A stretch of DNA of 22,289 nt, taken from positions 1-22,289 of the forward strand of contig MZNV01002800.1 in the NCBI GenBank assembly GCA_002081555.1. The letters run 5' to 3'. Below, one piece after another: positions 1-9,100 of the stretch. The notes beneath the pieces were generated by a model that saw only the letters and a program-made list of their open reading frames with translations, was not told where the DNA came from and ran no database searches. The position numbers and the translations under genes are program-made. Source of the stretch: Protostelium mycophagum (lineage: Eukaryota; Evosea; Variosea; Protosteliida; Protosteliaceae). Position 1 is the first letter of the stretch. The number at the start of each line of letters is the position of its first letter.

Positions 1-57
1 CACATGAAACAGAGATCTGTTTCTCTCCAACATGTTCACAGACTATTTTTCCACGGT

Positions 58-439
58 TCAACGTGTCTTCTCTCTTTTGCGATCTTGATAAAAGCTAACT
101 CCTTCTTGTGCTTCATCTGCGCTGTCAATTGTTGCGTCAATCTCCTTGTATGTCATCCAAATTCTGCAAGAGGATTCATTGGACGTCCCTCTGCTGCCCT
201 GTGATTAAGAAATTATCAAATATTTATGATTACAATTTAATCAATATTTCATTATTTTGATTTTCCAACGTCAGAATATTTCGAGAGTTCATTTGAAATT
301 CCTTTTGCTAACACAAGAATATATCTGTGTGTTGTTCAGGGTACACCTTTCTTGTCCCATTTTGTGGCTTTTCACTGTGTATTTACATTAATTAAAGAAA
401 GCAGCATGGGGCGTAATGTATGGAGTTCACCAACATCGC
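58..439 (-). CDS. Possible 3' exons of an unidentified gene (weak BRO1/ALIX V-domain resemblance)
   Basis: Three minus-strand segments join in one frame with consistent phases: 439-387, 307-234 and 163-58, with GT donors and AG acceptors (the last acceptor reads CCTCTTGCAG). The conceptual peptide contains LRPMLLSLIN, then ENQNNEILIKL, then YKEIDATIDSADEAQEGVSFYQ, and ends in a basic tail at a stop at 60-58. The EI...EG.xFY pattern recalls the end of the V domain of BRO1/ALIX endosomal proteins, but that domain normally continues further and is followed by a proline-rich tail, which is absent unless another intron leads out of the window. No upstream exons could be followed past 439. Both the gene model and the family suggestion are tentative. 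Confidence 0.3.
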
Positions 440-863
440 CTGAAGATAAGAATCCAACATACACCTCGCAAATAGAGCTGCCCCAAACATCGAGAGATGA
501 AATGACAATTTAATCGGAGTTTTGGTTTGATTCAATCTTCACATTCATTTTCAACCCAGAACACAATGAGAGTCTGTCTCTCTTTACATCTCCTTCCTTC
601 TTCTTTGTGGTGGGCACCCGAAGTCAGATTGACACGAATGTCACCCTGACACCTGATGATGATGTGGCATATTTAGAGCTCATGACCAAACGGCGGAGCT
701 GTATCACGCAGCCATTGTGAAGATGGAAGGCTTGGAGATAATGAGAAAGATCCGACCTGATTATGAAGTCTAATTATACCCTTGGTTATCTATTTTATGG
801 TTTCAAACTGAACATGCGATCGAAGATCATGACGGTGAGTTTTTTCAATCTACATCGTTGTAG
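440..863. other. Stretch without a recognisable gene
   Basis: A plus-strand open frame starts at 406 (MGRNVWSS) and stops at 514, and the same frame then stays open from 514 to about 718. A separate frame closes at 772 after the peptide KMEGLEIMRKIRPDYEV. I could not join these into a convincing gene or match them to a family. They may be exons of an unrecognised gene or chance frames. Confidence 0.3.
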
Positions 864-1150
864 ATGACTGTGCAGGTGATGGTGTGTCTGGGCATCTTTG
901 CAGCATTTTCATTTGCGGCACACTGCGGCTGCACACGTTGTTGACCTTCGCGCATTTTATGTAATGACTCAGCCTAACAACGACAGAGATCACTACCATC
1001 ACTTTACGCGTGGCACAGGTCGTATGCAGATGGTTCACCCTCAGACGAAATGAAATCAACAGATCAAGGGACGATCTATCAGGGTTTGGCTTTTCCGTTT
1101 TCAAGAGGTCCAAGAAACTGCGCTGTCGAGGAGTCTTCAAGGGATCATGA
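864..1150 (+). CDS. Possible small secreted basic peptide (two exons)
   Basis: The ATG at 864 opens a frame with a typical signal-peptide pattern: MTVQ, then a hydrophobic run VMVCLGIFAAFSFAA, then HCGC. Joining 864-936 to 987-1150 removes a 50-nt intron (donor GTTGTT, weak; branch-like CTAAC and acceptor CGACAG, good). The result is a 78-residue product rich in Arg and Lys, with a second half containing VVCRWFTLRR and FKRSKKLRCRG. If real, it would be exported and would carry five cysteines. No family is recognised, the donor is weak, and a minus-strand open frame covers the same bases, so this is a low-confidence call. Confidence 0.25.
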
Positions 1151-1280
1151 ATAGTTGTGCGATGAAAGAAGTTGTCGGAAAAATAGAATTGTAAAAAGAC
1201 GGAAAGAAGAAAGAGCAAAATTTAGACGAAATTTATTTATTTCTGGCTGGTGTAGATAAACAACGAGCCGGTTTTGAACG

Positions 1281-2965
1281 ATGACATTTCCGTCGACGGA
1301 GAAACAACAGGTGAAAAATCCGCCACAGAAGTGTTGCACAGTCCAACAAGACCCCATCCTCGGAATGACAATCCTCAGATCTGTTCTTTTTATAATGTCT
1401 TTGGCCGCAGTCACCGCGAAATACGCCTATGTCGGTACATACCAAGACCCTCCTGGCGGAATCATCGTCTATTCTCAAGATCAGGTGCGATCGTATCTAA
1501 GGTATTAGTTATATCACACTAATTGTGACAGAAAACTGGCAAACTCCATCAGAGTCATGTCGTTCCTGCTAAGTCAGCATCCTCTTTAGCCGCTCATCCC
1601 ACAAACAGCTCTCTCTTTTTTGCAATTCACGAGTTTGATAACTCTGTCAGCTCTTACACTGTGAAGGAAGATGGTAATCTGCATTTGATAAACACAATCA
1701 GCTCAGGAGGAAGTGAGTCCTTCGTGATCCTTCATTGAATCTTAAGAGAGACTCATTCGAGATCCTGATTTCCTATTAGAGGGACCTGCCTTTGTCAAAG
1801 TGCATGCCTCTGGAAAATGGCTTCTCATTGCCAACTACGACTCTGGCCACTTTGCCACTGTCACTGTGGGCGAAAATGGACACCTCAGCCCTAATGATAT
1901 TGTCAAGCCTGGCTCTGGCAGCACCAGCGGAATGGACAACCAGGTGACCTTTGAAATTGGGTTTTGGCGGGAAAAACATACTTAAATTTTAAACAGCAGG
2001 ATGCTCATGCTCACTTGATCACCACCGCTCCTAACGGCCAGATTGCAGGTGAGCTTGTGACGTGGATGCGAAATTAGAATCGCAATTTAAGAGTGTGTAG
2101 GTGTAGACCTGGGTTCGGACGCTGTGTTCTTTTGGAAAATGAGCACTGATGGAAAACTCAAGTAATTTATTGTTTCATCGAGTGAAAATAATTATTTTAA
2201 TTTCATCTAAAATAGAATTTTCAACAAAAAACGCAACAGCCCGACCAAATGCTTTTAGGTCTGCAAACCAGTACAAGACAAAGGTTGGCACTGGCCCCAG
2301 ACACCTCGTTTTCCATGATAAATTCGGTCAGCTCTCCTCGAATTTTCGCATGGAGTTCCGCTGATCATTCTACAGAGCTTGCCTACGTGTTTTCTGAGAA
2401 TGCTAACGACGTGAGTGTCTTCAACTACAACGAGACAAACCCCCAGACCAAGCAGGTGATTCTTTCCCGCCAATGTAGACCGTAAAAATCTCATTGTAAC
2501 TTTACAGGTGATCAGCTCTTTGCCCCCCGGCTTCAGCGGAAAATCATTTGGCGCCGAAATCCGCATGCACCCCAACAAAAAGTGATTTTTTCATAACTAA
2601 TCCAATATTTTTAAAACCCATCTACAACGAGTCTGAGATGGACAGGTTCGTCTATGTGTCCAACAGAGGAGCTAACAATATTGTGTTGTTCTCCATCAAC
2701 CAAATGAACGGCTTTTTGAAGTACGAAGCTGTCTTCCCTGTTGGAAAAACACCCAGAGGCATGAACCTTGACCCCACCGGACAGTGAGAGACTTGACTGA
2801 TTTTCTCACGAAATTTCAGTGATTGATCTGGTCAGATTCCTCTACGTTGGTGGACAGGATGACAAGTCTCTCGTCACCTACAAAGTGGGCCAGGATGGAC
2901 ATCTTAACTTTGTGGAGAAGTTGGTCGTTGACCAGCCTGTCGACATCGAGTTTTTCTTGCATTGA
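1281..2965 (+). CDS. Secreted lactonase-family seven-bladed beta-propeller protein
   Basis: Ten exons: 1281-1484, 1532-1712, 1780-1943, 1997-2048, 2101-2161, 2259-2326, 2376-2455, 2508-2581, 2646-2783 and 2836-2965. They encode 383 residues, or 355 if translation starts at the in-frame ATG 1365. The second start is attractive because it puts a signal peptide (MTILRSVLFIMSLAAVTA) directly before the first blade, KYAYVGTY. Family hallmarks are spread over the exons: DAHAHL, GTGPRHLVFH, a YVFSEN strand, GAEIRMHP, KFVYVSNRGANNI, GKTPRGMNLDPTG and FLYVGGQDD. This is the Pfam lactonase (PF10282) pattern shared by bacterial 6-phosphogluconolactonase (YbhE type) and eukaryotic carboxy-cis,cis-muconate cyclase-like proteins. 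The secretion signal argues against a pentose-phosphate role, and the substrate is unknown. An AATAAA lies three bases after the stop. Confidence 0.9.
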
Positions 2966-2967
2966 AC

Positions 2968-2973
2968 AATAAA
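2968..2973 (+). promoter_or_regulatory. Polyadenylation signal of the lactonase-like gene
   Basis: AATAAA begins two bases after the TGA at 2963-2965. It fits the very short 3' ends seen elsewhere in this window. Confidence 0.6.
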
Positions 2974-3254
2974 TTCTAGTCTATTCTGACTGTTGAAACG
3001 TCTACCATGGTTTCAAGAAACAGGGATGACTCCCACTAGATCCGCTGGTATCTCTATTCCAAACTGCACAAATCCGCAGATTCACCACTGATCTGGAGCT
3101 GATTCAGGAAGCATCACGGTCGCTATTTCTGTCATGCTCTTTGCCTCTTGCCTTGAATTTGTTGTAATAAAAGATGGAAGGATTTTGTATTTGTTTGCAG
3201 AAGTGGTCGAATTTTCGAATTTTAAATTTTCGCTCTCCCGCCATCATTTCCGAG

Positions 3255-6104
3255 ATGACCGACTGCAAGAAGAGAAGTCTTCCCGTATGGATGGGTAAGA
3301 TTATAGACACTCCACCAAAGAGAAGCAAGAAGATTAGCACAAAAACATCTTCTGTATCGACCACGAAGACAACATCGTCAAAAGAGGACCGAGCTTTGGA
3401 GAAGTTAATGTCACTGGCCACTTGCATTAAAGAGATGACTGCATTTCCAACCATTCCTGGTCTCGCTATCAGCGGCTCTTGCGATCCAGAAGATGAAAGG
3501 CTCATCACTGAAGAACTGCACAAATATTCAGTTAAGCAGTTGCAAGATTGCATGATGGTGGTCTTAGGAAGGAAGGTCGGAGCGAGTAAGGATATTCAAA
3601 AATCGCCTTCTTCCTCACCTTTCGCAGGCAGAAAGAAAGCACAACTCATACAAGAATTTATCGATGAGTTATGGATGTTGAGAGGTCGCAAAGATTCACA
3701 ACAGAAGGAGAAGCCACAACCCCCACCAAACATTCTCTTGCAACAAGATGGTAACTCTACATTTCAATGAGTTCAAAGCCGACCTTATCAGAAGAGGAAG
3801 AAGAACTTGTGCCAAAAAAAAAGAACCGTGCTGGAATTGCATCATCCATCGTTTCAAAGACACTTGCCGCAGTGAAATTAGCCCTCTCAGATTCTGAAGA
3901 GGAGCGTGATCTGCAAATTGATAATGTTTCTCAAGGCAGCGCAACACTTGCGGTGGGTATGACCTTACGTTGTTGTACACCTTACATCATAAATATGAAT
4001 ATATTTTTTTGAAGGCTGATATCAATTGTAGATGGCAACTTCGCCAGTGGAAAAGTCACAAGGTAGTGTCTGTTCACGATACCGTGATCATTTGAATCTT
4101 TGGATATTTTGGCAAATATGATCATGTAATTGAACAAAATACAGTCATATTGACGCTTGCAGATTCCCAGACACCAAGGAATTTAAGAAATTCAGAAAAC
4201 CTTTATCTATCTGATGTGGAAGAGAGGCATGTTTAAAATTATCATTCTAAATCTTATTTTGACATCATGCAGCCCAAGACCTTCAAAATATACCACTCCG
4301 CAGAAAAGAATTGAGTTATCTGCAGAAGAAGGTATTCATTTTCTCAGGTTTTTTCGTGACTTGAAATTTCACAAAGAAGTTTCACAGAACTTTTTCATGT
4401 TTAAAAAAACATTCTTATTTATCTCATAGATTCATGTGACGAGAAGGAAAATGTGGAGATATCTCAGGCCATAAACATGAAGATATCTCAATCTTCTTTT
4501 TCCAAGAAAACTTCACTTTTGACACCCATACTACAAGTAACAGAATCTATTATCTTGACAAAAAACCACGTCATGTGAGAGAGGGCCGACATTTATGAGT
4601 AACAGGCGTCAGCATCTGATGACATCTATGAAGGCTCTCCCACACCGACATTAGGTCTGAATAATCTCTTGAACAAATATCTCAACCCAAATTACAAACC
4701 CGGTGAGGATTTGATTTTTGAATTGGCCTTGAGTTTTTATTCATTTGTATCCTAAAATTAATTTTTTTTTATGGATCAAAATATTCAAGTGAAGTGAATA
4801 TTTCAGCGGCAATAAGTCCGGGAACGACAATTCGAAATATGACGAATTTAAAATTATTGAGGAGAGAACCTGATAGTTCAGAATCAGAAAAAGAATGTCA
4901 GAAAGTTGAGGAGGAAAAAGAGGAACCACGTCCAAGTCTGGGTGAAATCTCGTTGAAATCTCACAGATTACAATGCACCTCAACTCAAGCAAAAATTTGT
5001 GAATGGCAAAGCCGCATTCAAAAATATCTCATAATATGATTATTTATAATTTTATGAGTTGCGTCATATTGATGAATATCAGACGTTACGCCTGCCAGAA
5101 CAAAAATGAAGATGAGAAGAACGAGGTCCGCTTTTGATGAGATGGTCGAAGAATCAAAACCAAAAAAAGAAATTATCTCAATCCCTTCCCGATTTGAAAA
5201 CAAAAATCAATTAAAGGTGGAGCAAAGCGAGGTGAGATTTATTTACTCTCCGTGAAAAAAGGTGATGATGATAGATTGCGCATTTGTACATGTCGACACA
5301 CTGCGCGTGTACAACAAAAATATAAAATCAAATATTTTTTGCACGAATTAATATATTTAGGAGAAGCCAAACAAAACATTTGGAATTAAGAAGACGAGGA
5401 AATTGATGAGAAAACAAAGTTCCCAAGATTGTGTCGATCCTTATGCCGATCTCCCGCCAGAAAACTCTGAGAGATTTCTGAGGGATTCGCCTCCTGCGCC
5501 AACATTAGCGATTGAGAACTATAATCTCGCACACAAAAGATGGAAAAGAAAAACTGAAGTGCAAGATGAGGAGGATCTGGTGAGTCTCCACTTTGAATAT
5601 TTTTCACACTTATCCCAAATATTTCTCTATTTGCAAGCTTGCTGTAAATCACAAAACAAAAATACCCAAACAGGTCGTTTAGCACAGATTGATCTCAATT
5701 CACATTGAAATAGGACCTCGCGTTTGATGACCTGAAAGTCCCTTGGAAAGCTGACTCGAGAAAAGAAGAGAAGACCTCTAAAAATAATCAGGTTCAAGAG
5801 ATTGATTGTTGTGTTTTATTCTCATTATGATCAGTACAAACCAAAAAGAACAAAGACTGTTTATTGCCCTCTCTGCGACATGCAGATCAAGGCCAATTTC
5901 GATGCAGAGATGAACGACATCATATCAAGACATCTCGACACTAATGAATGTGCCTCGACGGGGTGGGGGGAGGCTTCCTCCCCTCCTCGCAAATTAAGAT
6001 CACGTGATCAAAAGAAGAACAAGAGCCCCAGAACGCCATCCACCGCCTCGAGCACATCAACAACTCCTTCTCCATCAAGATTCAAATGGAGGGGTTTCAG
6101 ATAA
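3255..6104 (+). CDS. Unnamed protein with N-terminal Ku-binding motif and C-terminal CCHC zinc finger; candidate end-joining factor
   Basis: Twelve exons: 3255-3750, 3792-3952, 4032-4062, 4163-4226, 4273-4331, 4430-4536, 4606-4702, 4807-4941, 5083-5231, 5361-5579, 5714-5791 and 5835-6104; 621 residues. Residues 5-13 read KKRSLPVWM, matching the APLF-type Ku80-binding motif known from APLF, CYREN/MRI and WRN. Residues 90-142 (KYSVKQLQDCMM... KKAQLIQEFIDELW) look SAP-like. The middle is disordered, basic, and dotted with acidic serine clusters (LSDSEEERD, DSSESEKE) that fit CK2 sites. A zinc finger at C543, C546, H565 and C571 resembles the RAD18/UBZ4 type but has H-x5-C instead of H-x3-C. The protein ends RFKWRGFR. 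A nuclear scaffold in double-strand-break repair is inferred; no named orthologue is recognised. The exon starting at 4273 needs a GC-AG intron, and the donor at 4942 has an alternative near 5000. Another in-frame ATG lies at 3174. Confidence 0.75.
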
Positions 6105-6125
6105 ATATCTGTGTATTTTCAACAT

Positions 6126-6131
6126 TTTATT
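6126..6131 (-). promoter_or_regulatory. Polyadenylation signal overlapping the stop of the CASP-like gene
   Basis: On the minus strand the last codons read GAA GAA TAA AAT, so AATAAA contains the stop codon (6129-6127). Confidence 0.55.
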
Positions 6132-9100
6132 CTTCTACAGAAGTGGGAGGGTGTGACCCAGTAGCTTTTAATATTTTAGATAAGCTTAGGGAAGTGATGG
6201 CCATGTCATCATAACCGCTTCCTTCTGGCTGTACACTAAATGCCACGCCCTCAGGGCTTTGGGCATATACTGGGTCAGCCTGTGGATGGTCAGCAAAGAG
6301 CAAAGATGCTTTTTATAAATTGCTCACTTGGAAATTATTCACTGGCACATTTTGAAAAAAACGGCTAAAAGTTGTTCCTATTGAAAGAAGAGCGCCCAGG
6401 CCCAAGTTGTAAAAATAGCTGCTGTGGTTGTTGGCTGGTACGAGCAAATTTTCTGCAGTACGCGGAGCGAGTCTTTTTGCTTCAGCTCTTCGCAGCTGTT
6501 CTCGTGCCTGCAAGCCTTAATTGAAAATCGATAAACTTTCTTTAACAATACCTCAAGCAACTGCATCTCCAAATCATCTTTTCTAATATTTGCAGAGTGT
6601 AATTCGCGTTGTAGATTGTCAATAATGGATGGTTCTGGAGGGAGTTGATCTTTCTTGGCTCGTCTTTCTTCTGATAATTTAGCTTCTGCTTCGCGAAGCC
6701 TCTCTTTCAACCTTGGAGAATTATATATTTAAATAGTGAATCAAGTTTTTTCAAGATGGATTTGTGGCATGCCAGAAGCAATAGAGAATCACAATTGTGT
6801 TAAAGACTTGCCTGGCCTCTTTTGCTGCCAAATTATGTACTTGTGCTTGTAATTGCATGTTTCCGGTCTCTATCTCTTTGCACCGTGCTTCCACATTTGC
6901 AATCGCCTCTTGATGCTTGGTAGACTGTTCTCTTGACATATTTGTCATCTTGTCAAGTGCTAAATTGACATTTTGGCGTTCTACTTCAGCATCTCGCAGT
7001 TTTGATTTATAGTTCTCCACCCTATAAATCAATAAACTCCTTTTTAAAAGAATTGAAATAATTAATCTCCTCACTTGGAATTAATTTTCCTGATTTCCGT
7101 CTGCGCGTCATCCAGCGATGTCTGATTATCCATTAACATGTTTATTTCATTCAAGTTTTTTATTGCATGAGAGAATAAAAATATAATTTAAAGTTACTTT
7201 GAGTTGCTCCCTCTCAGCGTTCCATTGTGTATATTCTTTTGTTATGGATTCTGTGGAACCCTGCATACTCTCTATCTCCATCAGCAGCTGAGCATTCTGT
7301 GCAGACAATAAAGATTGCATTTCTTCTGATTTTTGCAAGTCATCTGTGGTGTGTGATAATTGAGAGGATATGCCATTGTAGATATGTCCTCTCATCTGTG
7401 CTTCCTTCTCCAATTCATTTCTTTCTTCTGTCACCTTTTTTAATCTTGACTGTGGTCTATATTATTATATTATATATTATATTATATATTATTATATGTT
7501 CATATTATATATTATATTATCATATTATATACCATCAATTCTGCAGCCTTTTTCTCGAATTTTGTTAAATTTGCTACTTTTTCATGTGCCACTGCCAACT
7601 CCTGTTCCAATCTGATATTATTCCCTATCAATATTCATTCTAATTATCATTTGTTTCTAAATATTACCTCTCAACTCGATGTTCTTATCCCTCAATATCT
7701 CGGCATCTTCGGATATTTTTATATTCTCAGCGATCAGCTTGTCCCTCTGAGTGACAAAATCTTTCATCTTTCCACTTCTAGACTCTAATTGTTGCGCGAA
7801 TTGTTCTCTTTCGTTTTCGAGTCTAGTCTCATTACTTTTGTAATTCATTTGGTATATATGTATTTATTTGATATATGTGCAATTCATTTGGTATATATGT
7901 ATTTATTTGGTGTATATGTATTTATTTGGTAGAAAAATACAAAATACCTGATTGCTTTTTGCTTGATTGCCTCTAGTTGTGAAATTGTCTCCAAATGCTC
8001 TCTCACTTCTCTGATCAATTCTTCCTTCTCTCTATATCTATCCTTTATATTTTTATTTAATTTATCGATCTCTTCCTCTGCATCCTTGTATCTGCATTCT
8101 GTAAATATCATCATCTGTTATTCTTCTCTGACTACGATGATGCATTGTTGTGTGGCTCTGCCGCTCTATCTGTATTCTTATGCGGCGGAATTTGGTTGCA
8201 GTATCGATGTGCCCCTCAATTTTATTTACATCTTTGAATAAGATTGAATCACCTTTGGATGAGCTCGTTCTTCTCTTTCGCTGCCGAATCAACCTATGAA
8301 AATAAATAAATTAAAATTCCTGAGAAGAAATATGCTCCCACCTCCTTTGAAAGATTCTGAATTTCGTTGTTATTTTTTCTTAAGATGACTTCTTTGTTCT
8401 CAATTTCTTCATTTAATTCTCGAAGCTCGGACTTCAATATCTCATTTTCCTTTTGCATTTCTTCGCCATGTTAGTCTTGGTATTATTTTAATCTTATTAT
8501 TTTTCTCATGAAAGACATATGTATTATATATTGCAGCTTTAATTATATTATAATCATAATAATAGTAATCATCCTCATAATAACCTTCTGTGTCACTTGG
8601 GTTGTTCAGTGATGACACCTGTCTTCTATCAGATTTATGAATGAATCCTCTTTCGCTGAAAAGATATCTTTATAGTTGAAATATAAGTATTTATCTAGTA
8701 TAAGTATGGGTTATTATGGAATAATGATATGTAGGATATATTTATATGTATATCTACCTGAGTGAACAGCTTGTCTCTCTCCTCGGCTATTTTTTCTTTT
8801 TCTTCGTTTGATTTAGAGAGTTGATTCTTCAGCTCCTCTACAACGTCGATATTCTGGCTATTCTGTGTCGACATAGCTGATTTGATATAATTTAAATCCT
8901 TTGTCAAATTGAGCATCTCCTCTACTAGTTTTTCATTTTCTGTTTCGAGTGCGGAGATCTGTTAATGTGAATTCTTTATTCATTAAAAGTTGGGTTGCGA
9001 CGAGTAATCTTCATTTGCGAAATATTTCATATATTTCGGGTCTTGACATTTTTATTAAATGATGATCACTTACTCTCTCTTTGAGGTGTTGATTTTCTTG

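Noticed and set aside
1-204. Plus-strand open frame starting at position 4 (MKQRSVSLQ)
   Set aside because: No family match and Cys/Phe-rich composition; the minus-strand exon chain over the same bases is more coding-like.
850-1218. Minus-strand 122-codon open frame
   Set aside because: Low-complexity, no ATG-supported start or homology; overlaps the better plus-strand peptide model and the lactonase promoter.
8092-8252. Minus-strand open frame through the intron between exons 15 and 16 of the CASP-like gene
   Set aside because: Splicing it out keeps both flanking coiled-coil exons in phase, while the frame itself does not look like coiled coil.
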